DNA of 64,000 nucleotides from Mycobacterium sp. GA-1199. Lineage in GTDB: Bacteria; Actinomycetota; Actinomycetes; Mycobacteriales; Mycobacteriaceae. How positions within the stretch are numbered: position 1 is the first letter of the stretch; every line of letters starts with the position of its first letter. The stretch spans positions 186,001 through 250,000 of the forward strand of contig NZ_LQIX01000001.1 of assembly GCF_001500045.1 (NCBI RefSeq), read 5' to 3'. Under the pieces are notes generated by a model. That model had not been told where the DNA came from. It did no database searches and saw only the letters and a program-made list of their open reading frames with translations. Position numbers and translations under genes: made by a program. Shown piece by piece: positions 1-8,678 of this stretch.

Positions 1-1336
1 CGTCGCGCTGAAGCGGCGCGAACGGCGACCCTGTCGCCACCAAGGCCCGTCCGCCGGTCCACGCGTCGAGTTCGGCAGGATGTGCCTCGGCCCGGCTGGT
101 GGGATTCGACAGCGGAAATATGATCGGACGATCGACCTTGGCGGCCATCTCGCGCACGATGGCCTCGGTGAAAGCCCCTGTTGCGGTTGACAATCCGAGG
201 AGTACACCGGCCTCGATGCGATGGATGACGTCGGCCAGCTGAGCCGGCCCGGACAAGCCCCAGCTCGCCACGCGCTGGGCGGGCTGGGCGAATGTCCGCT
301 GACCGGGGGACAGGTCCGTGCGGTCGTCAGTGAGCAGACCGTTGACGTCGACCACCCAGATCTGCGCCGACGCCTGCTGAGCCGACAAGCCCTCGCTCAT
401 CATCTGGCGGTGCACCATCTCGAGCACCCCGATGCCCGCAGAGCCGGCCCCCAGCATCACCACCTGCTGCTCGGACAGTGGGCGCCCCGCCACCTTGGCC
501 GCGCCGTGCAGCGCTCCCAACGTCACCGCGGCGGTGCCTTGGATGTCGTCGTTGAAGGTCAGCAGTTTGTCGCGATAGCGCTGAAGGATCGGCAGCGCGT
601 GCGCGGTGGCGAAATCCTCCCACTGCAGAAGGACGTCGGGCAGCTCGTCGTGCACCGTGGTGACGAAATCGTCGATGAACGAGTAATACTCGTCCTCACC
701 GATGCGGCGGTGGCGCCAGCCGAGGTATTGCGGGTCTTCGAGCAGTTCGACGTTGTCGGTACCGACGTCGAGCACGACGGGAAGCGTCCGGGCCGGGTCG
801 ATTCCGCCGATCAGTGTGTACAGCGAGAGCTTGCCGATGGGGATACCCATGCCGCCGATGCCCTGATCACCCAGGCCCAGGATGCGCTGGCCGTCGGTGA
901 CGACGATGACGTCGACCTCCCGGCGCGGGCGGTTGCGCAGCATCTCGCGCAGGAACTCGCGGTCAGGGTAGGAGACGAACAGACCGCGCGGGCGCCGGTA
1001 GATCTCGCTGAAGCGCTGGCACGCCTCGCCGACGGTCGGTGTGTAGACGATCGGCATGGTTTCGGCGATATGGTCGCGCAGCACGCGGTAGAAGAGTGTC
1101 TCGTTGCGGTCCTGCAGGTTTCGCAGATAGATGTGTCTGTCCAGCGGCTCACGACGCCTGCTGAACTCGCGCCACGAATGTTCGGTCTGCTGCTCGAGGC
1201 TCTTCTCGACGGCAGGAAGCAGTCCCAGGAGACCGAATTGGCGACGCTCGGAGTGGGTGAAAGCGGTGCCCTTCGTCCACAGCGAGTCGTAGAGCAGATC
1301 ATGACCCGTCTTCTGCTCAGCGCTTTGCTCGGCCAT
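1..1336 (-). CDS. NAD-dependent malic enzyme (C-terminus outside window)
   Basis: Oxidative decarboxylation of malate to pyruvate with NAD(P)+ reduction, in the cytosol. About 445 residues are visible; the 3' end is cut by the window edge. Seen: the large-type malic enzyme signature with GDQGIGGMGIPIGKL near residue 165, FNDDIQGTAAV near residue 260 and an NAD-binding GAGSAGIGV just after it. The ATG at 1336 is preceded by AAGGAAG at good spacing. It lies 59 bp downstream of mftR on the same strand, so it may share its transcript. By length and motifs it belongs to the SfcA/MaeA/Mez family. Whether it prefers NAD or NADP cannot be read here. Confidence 0.93.
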   Translation of the reverse strand, partial: MAEQSAEQKTGHDLLYDSLWTKGTAFTHSERRQFGLLGLLPAVEKSLEQQTEHSWREFSRRREPLDRHIYLRNLQDRNETLFYRVLRDHIAETMPIVYTPTVGEACQRFSEIYRRPRGLFVSYPDREFLREMLRNRPRREVDVIVVTDGQRILGLGDQGIGGMGIPIGKLSLYTLIGGIDPARTLPVVLDVGTDNVELLEDPQYLGWRHRRIGEDEYYSFIDDFVTTVHDELPDVLLQWEDFATAHALPILQRYRDKLLTFNDDIQGTAAVTLGALHGAAKVAGRPLSEQQVVMLGAGSAGIGVLEMVHRQMMSEGLSAQQASAQIWVVDVNGLLTDDRTDLSPGQRTFAQPAQRVASWGLSGPAQLADVIHRIEAGVLLGLSTATGAFTEAIVREMAAKVDRPIIFPLSNPTSRAEAHPAELDAWTGGRALVATGSPFAPLQRD

Positions 1337-1395
1337 CGGCTTCCTTTCGGGCGACCGCACCAAGCTATCGCGGTCGTCCAGAGCGCCGAGGTGAT

Positions 1396-1995
1396 TCAGC
1401 GATCGAGGGCCCACAGCCCGTCGGCGACGGTGTCGAACGCCGCGCCGAGCGCCGCGGCCAGCGGGACCGTCTCGTCGGCCAGCCAGTGTTCGTACGCGGA
1501 CAGCGCAACCCCGAGCATCGTCCACGCGACCGTCTGCGGTACCAGGTCTGTTGCGGTGGTGTTGAGCCGTTTGGCGACGAACTCGGCGACCACGCCGCGC
1601 CAGCCGGCGTACATGGTCATCGAGTAGGCCTGCAGCGCGGCGGTCTCCAGGATGACGCGCATGCGCATCCGGTGGCGCGCCGTCTCGGCGGCATCGAAGC
1701 TGTTGAACGCCAGCAACGCGGTGCGCAGCGCATCGCCGATCGGCACCTCGGGATCGAGATCGGCCAGCAGATCTCGCATGTGGGCCAGATGAGCGTCGAA
1801 ATCCCCCCAGGGCAGAGCGTTCTTGGAAGGGTAGTAGCGGAACAGCGTGCGCCTCGCGATCCCCGCGGCTTCGGCGATGTCGTTCACGCTGACGTCGTCG
1901 AAGCCGTGCGCGGCAAACAGGTCGATGGCCACATCGCTGATGTGGTCCCACGTCGTCGAGCGCCGGCGGCCCACCCGGTGCTGGTCCGGCCCCAT
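1396..1995 (-). CDS. mftR: Mycofactocin system TetR-family repressor MftR
   Basis: TetR-type DNA-binding regulator, 199 aa. The N-terminal helix-turn-helix spans about residues 15-60 and includes [19 protein letters not shown]. The C-terminal ligand domain fits the MftR family, which is known to repress the mft operon and to respond to acyl-CoAs (recalled from literature). It is divergent from mftA with about 105 bp between them, the classic MftR position. Two in-frame starts exist; the ATG at 1995 has AAAGGGGA in front of it, whereas the upstream ATG at 2013 has no Shine-Dalgarno sequence, so 1995 was chosen. Confidence 0.9.
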   Translation of the reverse strand: MGPDQHRVGRRRSTTWDHISDVAIDLFAAHGFDDVSVNDIAEAAGIARRTLFRYYPSKNALPWGDFDAHLAHMRDLLADLDPEVPIGDALRTALLAFNSFDAAETARHRMRMRVILETAALQAYSMTMYAGWRGVVAEFVAKRLNTTATDLVPQTVAWTMLGVALSAYEHWLADETVPLAAALGAAFDTVADGLWALDR

Positions 1996-2016
1996 AGGGG
2001 GTCCCCTTTCCATTTA

Positions 2017-2029
2017 GGCACTCGATGCC
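2017..2029. promoter_or_regulatory. Candidate MftR operator, palindrome GGCA-N5-TGCC
   Basis: A short inverted repeat, GGCA-CTCGA-TGCC, lies between divergent mftR and mftA, followed by an AT-rich stretch (about 2030-2037) that could hold a promoter -10. The position suits a repressor site controlling both directions. The assignment to MftR is inference. Confidence 0.35.
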
Positions 2030-2100
2030 ATATTATTGCGACCTCGATCACAGTTGTCGAGAACCGGTGATATCGGAAGCAGAAGTCAATGGAGGGCCAA

Positions 2101-2193
2101 ATGGAACCGAAGCAGCAGGTGGAGAACGACGAGCTGGTTTCCGAGACGCTCGTCGAAGAGGTGTCGATCGACGGGATGTGCGGGGTCTACTGA
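2101..2193 (+). CDS. mftA: Mycofactocin precursor peptide MftA
   Basis: A 30-residue ribosomally made precursor starting [11 protein letters not shown] and ending IDGMCGVY. The C-terminal Val-Tyr is the part that MftC decarboxylates and crosslinks and that becomes the cofactor core (known family biology). The ATG follows a GGAGGGCC Shine-Dalgarno sequence. The stop is 2 bp before mftB. The gene is too short for ordinary ORF callers, but the invariant C-terminus and the position ahead of mftB and mftC make it certain. Confidence 0.97.
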   Translation: MEPKQQVENDELVSETLVEEVSIDGMCGVY

Positions 2194-2195
2194 CC

Positions 2196-2495
2196 GTGAC
2201 CTCGTTGTCGGCGGCGCCCGAGGAAGGCACCGCATTCGACCCGGAGCTCGGCTGGCGGCTGCACCACCAGGTGGCGGTGCGGCCGGAGCCGTTCGGGGCG
2301 CTGCTCTACCACTTCGGGACGCGCAAGCTGTCGTTCCTGAAGAACCGGACCATCGTCGACGTCGTCAACACCTTGTCCGACCATCCCGACGTCCGATCCG
2401 CCTGCCGTGCCGCCGGTATCGACGACACGCAGCAGGCGCCGTACCTGCAAGCACTCGGTGTGCTTGCTCGATCGAAAATGCTGGTGCCGCAATGA
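2196..2495 (+). CDS. mftB: Mycofactocin peptide chaperone MftB
   Basis: A 99-aa RiPP-recognition (RRE/PqqD-like) protein that binds MftA and presents it to the radical-SAM enzyme MftC. Seen: the family segment LLYHFGTRKLSFLKN around residues 37-51 and a helical C-terminal half. The GTG start at 2196 is 2 bp after the mftA stop with only a weak Shine-Dalgarno sequence, which suggests translational coupling to mftA. The 3' end overlaps mftC by 4 bp (ATGA). Confidence 0.92.
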   Translation: MTSLSAAPEEGTAFDPELGWRLHHQVAVRPEPFGALLYHFGTRKLSFLKNRTIVDVVNTLSDHPDVRSACRAAGIDDTQQAPYLQALGVLARSKMLVPQ

Positions 2496-3757
2496 CATCA
2501 ACCGAAGCCGTCCGTGTCCCCCGGCTGGTCGAGCAGTTCGAGCACGGCCTCGACGCGCCGATCTGCCTGACCTGGGAACTGACCTACGCCTGCAACCTCG
2601 CGTGCGTGCACTGCCTGTCGTCGTCGGGTAAGCGCGACCCGCGCGAACTGACCACGCAGCAGTGCAAGGACATCATCGACGAGCTCGAGCGCATGCAGGT
2701 CTTCTACGTCAACATCGGCGGCGGCGAGCCGACCGTGCGTTCGGACTTCTGGGAGCTCGTCGACTATGCCACCGCCCACCACGTCGGCGTGAAGTTCTCC
2801 ACCAACGGTGTGCGCATCACGCCCGAGGTCGCGGCCCGGCTGGCTGCCAGCGACTACGTCGACGTGCAGATCTCCCTCGACGGCGCCACGGCGGAGATCA
2901 ACGACGCCGTCCGCGGGGCGGGCTCCTTCGCGATGGCGACCAGGGCACTGCAGAACCTGGCCGACGCCGGATTCAAGGACGCCAAGATCTCGGTGGTCGT
3001 GACCCGCCACAACGTCGACCAGCTCGACGACTTCGCCGCTCTGGCAGCGCAATACGGTGCAACACTGCGCATCACGCGGTTGCGGCCGTCGGGTCGGGGC
3101 GCCGATGTCTGGGACGACCTGCACCCAACCGCCGACCAGCAGGTCCAGCTCTACAACTGGTTGGTCGCCAAGGGTGAGCGGGTGCTGACCGGGGACTCGT
3201 TCTTTCACCTCGCCGGGTTGGGTGAACCGGGTGCGCTCGCCGGGCTGAACCTGTGCGGGGCCGGTCGCGTCGTGTGCCTCATCGATCCTGTCGGTGACGT
3301 CTACGCGTGCCCGTTCGCCATTCACGACCGGTTCCATGCCGGAAACATCCTGTCCGACGGTGGTTTTCAGAATGTCTGGCAGAACGCGCCGCTCTTCCGT
3401 GAGCTGCGCGAACCGCAGTCGGCCGGCGCGTGCGGCAGCTGTGGGCACTATGACAGCTGCCGCGGCGGGTGCATGGCCGCCAAGTTCTTCACCGGGCTGC
3501 CGATGGACGGCCCGGACCCCGAGTGCGTCCAGGGCTACGGCGCTCCGGCCCTGGCTCAAGAGCGGGTCAAGCCGAAGTCCAGCGTCGACCACTCGCGATC
3601 GGGTCCGGTGATGCTCAAGCTGCTCACGACGCCTCCCCGATCTGATGTCGGCGCCGGAGCGCCTCGCCGGTCTGATGTCGGCGCCGGAGCGCCTCGCCGG
3701 TCCGATGTCGGCGCCGGAGCGCCTCCGAAACGCCTCTGCAACGAAAGTCCGGTGTGA
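2492..3757 (+). CDS. mftC: Mycofactocin radical SAM maturase MftC, with repeat C-terminal tail
   Basis: Radical-SAM/SPASM enzyme that oxidatively decarboxylates the C-terminal Tyr of MftA and then forms the Val-Tyr crosslink. 421 aa. Seen: the SAM cluster motif CNLACVHC near residue 30, GGGEP near residue 75, and a C-terminal SPASM cysteine set including CGSCGHYDSCRGGC near residues 313-326. The last 45 or so residues are unusual: three copies of a decapeptide built on RSDVGAGAP(R/P), from an in-frame 30-bp DNA repeat. I recall about 390 aa for typical MftC, so the tail is probably an add-on. Both ends overlap their neighbours by 4 bp (ATGA with mftB, GTGA with mftD). Confidence 0.96.
   Translation: MTSTEAVRVPRLVEQFEHGLDAPICLTWELTYACNLACVHCLSSSGKRDPRELTTQQCKDIIDELERMQVFYVNIGGGEPTVRSDFWELVDYATAHHVGVKFSTNGVRITPEVAARLAASDYVDVQISLDGATAEINDAVRGAGSFAMATRALQNLADAGFKDAKISVVVTRHNVDQLDDFAALAAQYGATLRITRLRPSGRGADVWDDLHPTADQQVQLYNWLVAKGERVLTGDSFFHLAGLGEPGALAGLNLCGAGRVVCLIDPVGDVYACPFAIHDRFHAGNILSDGGFQNVWQNAPLFRELREPQSAGACGSCGHYDSCRGGCMAAKFFTGLPMDGPDPECVQGYGAPALAQERVKPKSSVDHSRSGPVMLKLLTTPPRSDVGAGAPRRSDVGAGAPRRSDVGAGAPPKRLCNESPV
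3631..3728 (+). repeat. 30-bp tandem repeat inside the 3' end of mftC
   Basis: Three contiguous 30-bp units (3631-3660, 3661-3690, 3691-3720) plus an 8-bp partial copy. The units share TGATGTCGGCGCCGGAGC and differ at only a few bases. Each unit contains GGCGC-CGGA-GCGCC, a 5-bp stem with a 4-base loop. Because 30 is a multiple of 3, copy-number change keeps the reading frame. The units abut with no spacers, so this is a minisatellite and not a CRISPR. Confidence 0.9.
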
Positions 3758-4950
3758 TCATGGCCGACACCTGGTTCGAAACGGTCGCCGCCGCTCAGGA
3801 GCGGGCGAGGCGCCGGCTCCCCAAGCCGGTGTACTCGGCGCTCATCGCCGCCAGCGAGAAGGGCGTGACGGTCTCCGACAACGTCGAGGCGTTCGCCGAG
3901 TTGGGCTTCGCGCCGCACGTCGTCGGTGCGACCGAGAAGCGCGATCTGGCCACCACCGTGATGGGACAAGAGATTTCGCTGCCGGTGCTGATCTCACCGA
4001 CCGGGGTGCAGGCCGTCCACCCGGACGGCGAGGTCGCGGTCGCGCGCGCGGCCGCCGCCCGCGGCACCGCGATGGGTCTGTCGTCGTTCGCCAGCAAGCC
4101 GATCGAAGAGGTCATCGCGGTCAACCCCAAGCTCTTCTTCCAGGTCTACTGGCTGGGCGGGCGGGACGCGATCGCGGCCCGGGTCGAGCGTGCTCGGCAG
4201 GCGGGTGCGGTCGGCCTGATCGTCACCACGGACTGGAGCTTCTCGCACGGCCGCGACTGGGGCAGCCCGAAGATCCCCGAGCAGATGGACCTGCGCACGA
4301 CCGTGCGGATGCTGCCGACCGGTCTGACCAAACCGCGCTGGATGTGGCAGTGGGGTAAGACCCTGCGGCCGCCTAACCTGCGGGTCCCCAATCAGGCCGC
4401 GCGAGGCGAGGCGGGTCCGCCGTTCTTCGCCGCGTACGGCGAGTGGATGGGCACCCCACCGCCAACCTGGGAGGACATCGCCTGGCTTCGTGAGCTGTGG
4501 GGCGGTCCTTTCATGCTCAAGGGTGTGATGCGTGTCGACGACGCGAAACGTGCTGTGGACGCGGGTGTCTCAGCGATCTCGGTGTCCAACCACGGCGGCA
4601 ACAACCTGGACGGCACACCCGCGTCGATCCGCGCGCTGCCCCCGATCGTCGAGGCCGTGGGGGATGACATCGAGGTGGTGCTCGACGGCGGCATCCGACG
4701 GGGCAGTGACGTGGTCAAGGCGGTCGCGCTCGGTGCCCGCGCGGTCATGATCGGGCGGGCGTATCTCTGGGGGCTGGCGGCCAACGGGCAGGCCGGTGTC
4801 GAGAACGTGCTCGACGTTCTGCGGGGAGGCATCGATTCTGCATTGATGGGCCTTGGGCGCGCATCGGTGCACGATCTCGGGCCCGCCGACGTGCTGGTCC
4901 CTCCCGGGTTCGTCCGGGCGCTCGGCGTGCCCGGAGGTTCGACCACCTGA
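3754..4950 (+). CDS. mftD: Mycofactocin FMN-dependent oxidase MftD
   Basis: Flavoprotein of the lactate/glycolate oxidase (FMN_dh) family, 398 aa. In the pathway it oxidatively deaminates the aminopyrrolidinone intermediate to pre-mycofactocin, the redox-active core. Seen: SNHGGNNLDG near residue 275 (the catalytic His region), LDGGIRRGSDVVKA near residue 311 and GARAVMIGRAYLWG near residue 329, which bind FMN phosphate. The GTG at 3754 overlaps the mftC stop; an ATG at 3760 is the alternative. It is followed by an unusually long 130-bp gap before mftE. Confidence 0.95.
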   Translation: MIMADTWFETVAAAQERARRRLPKPVYSALIAASEKGVTVSDNVEAFAELGFAPHVVGATEKRDLATTVMGQEISLPVLISPTGVQAVHPDGEVAVARAAAARGTAMGLSSFASKPIEEVIAVNPKLFFQVYWLGGRDAIAARVERARQAGAVGLIVTTDWSFSHGRDWGSPKIPEQMDLRTTVRMLPTGLTKPRWMWQWGKTLRPPNLRVPNQAARGEAGPPFFAAYGEWMGTPPPTWEDIAWLRELWGGPFMLKGVMRVDDAKRAVDAGVSAISVSNHGGNNLDGTPASIRALPPIVEAVGDDIEVVLDGGIRRGSDVVKAVALGARAVMIGRAYLWGLAANGQAGVENVLDVLRGGIDSALMGLGRASVHDLGPADVLVPPGFVRALGVPGGSTT

Positions 4951-5080
4951 CAGCCGGCCCTGCCCGGGAACGTGCTGGTACGGGCGGGGCGCAGGGGACT
5001 GAGGGGGCGGCGCAGGTGCCGGCGGCGAGAAATTCGGTGAATCAATTGCTGCGCATGCTTCAACAATTGGCGCACGACAG

Positions 5081-5824
5081 GTGAATTCGGCCTACCATCG
5101 GCGGGTGCCATCTGTCAGCGAGCTCGCGAATGCGACGTCGAAGCAGTTGCAGAGCAAGCCGTCAGCACTCCTCGTGCCCGTCGGATCCACCGAGCAGCAC
5201 GGCCCCCATCTTCCGCTGGACACCGACACCCGGATCGCGACCGCCGTCTGTCGGGCGGTTGCTGACCGCCTGGTCGGCACCGATGGTGTCAACTGGATGG
5301 TCGCGCCGGCCATCGGCTACGGCGCCAGCGGCGAGCACGAGGAGTTCAGCGGCACCGTTTCGATCGGGACGTCCGCGCTGAGGCTGTTGCTGGTGGAGTA
5401 CGGCCGGTCGGCGTCGCGGTGGGCGTCGAGGCTGGTCTTCGTCAACGGTCATGGCGGCAACATCGAAGCGCTGGCCGCGGCGACCGCTTTGCTACGGTAC
5501 GAGGGTCGCGATGCGGGCTGGTGCTCGTGCACGGTCGCGGGCGCCGACGCGCACGCGGGCCATACCGAAACGTCTGTATTGCTACATATTTCGCCCCAAG
5601 ACGTCCGCATCGACGAGCGGGTGCCCGGCAACATGGCGCCCCTTCGCGAGCTGATCCCCGAAATGCGTCGAGGTGGGGTGGCCGCGGTCAGCGAGGTCGG
5701 CGTGCTCGGCGATCCGACCACCGCCACCGTGGAGGACGGCGCCCGTATCTTTCCCGATATGGTCGAGACCTGCCTTCGGCGGCTCACGCGATGGGCACCC
5801 GATCGCGACGGGATGCTGACATGA
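5081..5824 (+). CDS. mftE: Mycofactocin creatininase-family peptidase MftE
   Basis: Metal-dependent amidohydrolase (creatininase family), 247 aa, that cleaves modified MftA and releases the Val-Tyr-derived core. Seen: [16 protein letters not shown] near residues 35-50, which carries family metal ligands, VNGHGGN near residue 120 and [10 protein letters not shown] near residue 155. The start at 5081 (MNSAYHRR) matches the N-terminus I recall for the M. tuberculosis orthologue; the GTG at 5105 is an alternative. It overlaps mftF by 4 bp (ATGA). The long gap from mftD suggests some independent expression. Confidence 0.94.
   Translation: MNSAYHRRVPSVSELANATSKQLQSKPSALLVPVGSTEQHGPHLPLDTDTRIATAVCRAVADRLVGTDGVNWMVAPAIGYGASGEHEEFSGTVSIGTSALRLLLVEYGRSASRWASRLVFVNGHGGNIEALAAATALLRYEGRDAGWCSCTVAGADAHAGHTETSVLLHISPQDVRIDERVPGNMAPLRELIPEMRRGGVAAVSEVGVLGDPTTATVEDGARIFPDMVETCLRRLTRWAPDRDGMLT
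5093..5107 (+). promoter_or_regulatory. Possible internal promoter / leaderless start for mftE
   Basis: TACCAT (5093-5098) fits the mycobacterial TANNNT -10 element and sits exactly 6 nt before an in-frame GTG (5105) of mftE. The spacing is that of mycobacterial leaderless transcripts. The same bases would encode Tyr-His if translation begins at 5081, so both readings are possible. No good -35 was found. Confidence 0.35.
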
Positions 5825-7233
5825 CCGGACCGCGACTGCCCGACGGTTTCGCCGTGCAGGTGGACCGCCGGGTGAAGGTGCTCGGCGACGGCTCGGCCCT
5901 GCTCGGCGGTTCCCCGACCCGCCTCCTTCGCCTGGCTCCGGTGGCGCAGACGATGCTCAGCGGCGGCCGGCTCGAGGTGCACGACGCCGTCAGCGCCCAG
6001 TTGGCCCGGACCCTGCTCGACGCCACGGTCGCGCATCCCCGCCCCGCCAGCGGCCCTTCGCACCGCGACGTGACGGTGGTTATACCGGTGCGCGACAACT
6101 CTTCTGGGGTGCGCCGGCTGCTCACCGCCGTGCGCGGGCTGCGGGTGATCGTGGTCGACGACGGCTCCGAGACACCACTGGACGCTGCCGACTTCGCCGA
6201 CGTCCACGCGGGGGTACAGGTGCTGCGACACGAGCGCAGCCGCGGGCCCGCGGCGGCCCGCAATACCGGTCTGGCAGCGTGCACCACCGACTTCGTGGCC
6301 TTCCTGGACAGCGACGTCGTGCCGCGGCGCGGATGGCTGGAGGCGCTGCTGGGCCACTTCTGCGACCCCGCCGTGGGCCTGGTCGCACCGCGCATCGTCG
6401 GTCTCCGTGAACCCGACAATGTGGTCGCCCGCTACGAGGCGGTGCGCTCGTCGCTGGACCTCGGGCTGCGGGAGGCCCCGGTGATGCCGTACGGAACGGT
6501 GTCCTATGTACCCAGTGCCGCGATCATCGGGCGGCGGGCGATATTGGGCGAGGTCGGTGGCTTCGACGAGACGCTGACGTCCGGTGAGGATGTCGATCTG
6601 TGCTGGCGACTCATCGAATCCGGTGCGCGACTGCGTTACGAGCCCATTGCTTTGGTGGCGCACGATCATCGGACGCAACTGCGAGAGTGGTTCTCGCGCA
6701 GGTCTTTCTACGGTGAAGCCGCCGCACCGCTGTCGGTCCGCCACCCCGGCAAGACCGCTCCGCTGGTGATCTCGGGCTGGACGCTGGTGGCGTGGATGCT
6801 GATGGCGACAGGGTCGTCGATCGGGTATCTGGCCTCGATCGTGGTCGCAACCATCACCGGCCGGCGCATCGCCAAATCCCTGTCAAGCGTCGAGCCCGAA
6901 CCCAAAGACGTCGCGGTGGTGGCCGCACACGGACTGTGGTCGGCGGCCATGCAGTTGGCGTCGGCGATCTGCCGGCACTACTGGCCGCTCGCGCTCGTCG
7001 CCGCGCTCCTGTCCCGACGATGCCGACAGGTCGTGCTCGTGGCCGCGGTGGTGGAGGGGGTCGTCGACTGGCTGACCCGGAGCCGGAACACCGAGGACGA
7101 CAACCAGCGGGTCGGCCTGCTCACCTACATCGTCCTCAAGCGCCTCGACGACATCGCCTACGGGGCAGGTCTGTGGACAGGGGTTGTCCGTGAGCGGCAT
7201 CTCGGTGCGCTCAAACCCCAGATCCGGACTTGA
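5821..7233 (+). CDS. mftF: Mycofactocin glycosyltransferase MftF
   Basis: GT2-family glycosyltransferase, 470 aa, that adds glucose units to pre-mycofactocin to give oligoglycosylated mycofactocins. Seen: a family-specific N-terminal region to about residue 80, the GT-A fold from [10 protein letters not shown] near residue 83, DDGSE near residue 116, FLDSDV (DxD) near residue 161 and [10 protein letters not shown] near residue 256. Two or three hydrophobic segments between residues about 310 and 420 suggest membrane association. It overlaps mftE (ATGA) and mftG (TTGA). Confidence 0.95.
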   Translation: MTGPRLPDGFAVQVDRRVKVLGDGSALLGGSPTRLLRLAPVAQTMLSGGRLEVHDAVSAQLARTLLDATVAHPRPASGPSHRDVTVVIPVRDNSSGVRRLLTAVRGLRVIVVDDGSETPLDAADFADVHAGVQVLRHERSRGPAAARNTGLAACTTDFVAFLDSDVVPRRGWLEALLGHFCDPAVGLVAPRIVGLREPDNVVARYEAVRSSLDLGLREAPVMPYGTVSYVPSAAIIGRRAILGEVGGFDETLTSGEDVDLCWRLIESGARLRYEPIALVAHDHRTQLREWFSRRSFYGEAAAPLSVRHPGKTAPLVISGWTLVAWMLMATGSSIGYLASIVVATITGRRIAKSLSSVEPEPKDVAVVAAHGLWSAAMQLASAICRHYWPLALVAALLSRRCRQVVLVAAVVEGVVDWLTRSRNTEDDNQRVGLLTYIVLKRLDDIAYGAGLWTGVVRERHLGALKPQIRT

Positions 7234-8678
7234 GGCCACCCTGGTTCGTCCGCAGTGACGTCCTGATCGTCGGTGCCGGCAGCGCCGGATCCGTTCTGGC
7301 CGAGCGGCTCTCCGCCGACCCCGCATGCACCGTCACCGTCGTCGAATCAGGCCTCGGACCGTCCGACCCGCGGGTCTCGGCACAGATCAACGACGGACTG
7401 CGACTGCCGATCGGCACCGCGAGTTCGGTGGTGCGGCGGTACCCGACCACACTGACCGTCGCCCCTCTTCGTCACGCGACGCTCATGCGCGGCGAGGTGG
7501 TCGGAGGATCGGGCGCCGTCAACGGAGGCTACTTCTGCCGTGGGTTACCGTCGGACTTCGACGACTGGGGACTGCCCGGCTGGACATGGCCGGAAGTGCT
7601 TCCGCACTTCCGGGCCATCGAAACCGACCTCGACTTCGACAATGCGGTACACGGCTCAGAAGGGCCGATACGGATTCAGCGGGTATCCGAATTCGACGGC
7701 TGCACAGCATCATTCGTGAGAGCAGCCACCCAGGCCGGGTATCCGTGGATAGCGGATCTGAACGGGTCGACGGCCGAGGCGCCGGTCGGCGCCGGAGTGG
7801 GGGCGGTGCCGCTGAACATCTACCAGGGCGCCCGGATGGGTCCCGGTGGGGCGTACCTGCAACCTGCCTCGGGCCGCGCGAACCTCACGGTGCTCACCAG
7901 CACCCGGGTCCGCCGCGTCCGGATCGTCGCCGGACGCGCGGTCGGCGCGGAGTGCGCGGGCCCAGACGGTGCCGTCTATCTCGAGGCGGACCGGATCGTG
8001 TTGTGCGCCGGTGCAATCGGCTCGGCGCACCTTCTGATGCTCTCCGGTGTGGGCCCACCTGACGCCCTCGAGCGCGCGGGGATACCGGTGACAGCGAGCG
8101 CTCCGGTGGGAGCCGTGATGTCGGACCATCCCGAATGGGTGCTACCGGTGAACTGGACGGAAACGCACGGGCTCCCACCTCTCGAGGCCGTGCTCACTAC
8201 CGGCAACGCGCTCGAGATCCGGCCGTATACAGCGGGTTTCGGGGCCATGGTGAGTGGGCGGCGCGACGATCCGGCTGACCACCCCCATATCGGCGTGACG
8301 TTGATGCGCCCGAAGTCGCGAGGGGTCGTCACGGTCGTCAGCGCCGACCCCGATGTCCCTCCGGTCATCGAGCATCGTTACGACAGTGAGCCCGACGATG
8401 TCGAAAAGCTGCGTGCCGGAATGGCGTTGTCCCGTGAACTCGTCGGCGGGGCGGCCAAGGTCGGTCCGGCGTCATGGTCGACGTCGCAGCATCTCTCGGG
8501 GACCGCGCCGATGGGTGGCGATGACGACGACCTCGCTGTGGTGGACCCGCGGTGTCGGGTGCGCGGGGTCGAGGGGCTGTGGGTAATCGACGGGTCGGTG
8601 TTACCGGTCATCCCGAGCCGGGGCCCGCACGCCACCATCGTCATGGTCGGGCACCGGGCGGCCGAGTTCATCGTCTGA
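7230..8678 (+). CDS. mftG: Mycofactocin-associated GMC oxidoreductase MftG
   Basis: FAD-dependent glucose-methanol-choline family dehydrogenase, 482 aa, proposed to reoxidise mycofactocinol and pass electrons to the respiratory chain. Seen: an ADP-binding motif [14 protein letters not shown] near residues 14-27, a [13 protein letters not shown] segment near residue 90 and a C-terminal GMC signature including HLSGTAPMG near residue 424. The start is TTG at 7230, overlapping the mftF stop. This ends the mft operon. The 3' end runs 78 bp into the convergent exporter gene. Confidence 0.93.
   Translation: MRPPWFVRSDVLIVGAGSAGSVLAERLSADPACTVTVVESGLGPSDPRVSAQINDGLRLPIGTASSVVRRYPTTLTVAPLRHATLMRGEVVGGSGAVNGGYFCRGLPSDFDDWGLPGWTWPEVLPHFRAIETDLDFDNAVHGSEGPIRIQRVSEFDGCTASFVRAATQAGYPWIADLNGSTAEAPVGAGVGAVPLNIYQGARMGPGGAYLQPASGRANLTVLTSTRVRRVRIVAGRAVGAECAGPDGAVYLEADRIVLCAGAIGSAHLLMLSGVGPPDALERAGIPVTASAPVGAVMSDHPEWVLPVNWTETHGLPPLEAVLTTGNALEIRPYTAGFGAMVSGRRDDPADHPHIGVTLMRPKSRGVVTVVSADPDVPPVIEHRYDSEPDDVEKLRAGMALSRELVGGAAKVGPASWSTSQHLSGTAPMGGDDDDLAVVDPRCRVRGVEGLWVIDGSVLPVIPSRGPHATIVMVGHRAAEFIV

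Noticed and set aside
3631..3728. Direct repeats resembling a short CRISPR array.
   Set aside because: The 30-bp units touch each other with no spacers, lie in frame inside mftC, and no cas genes are present.
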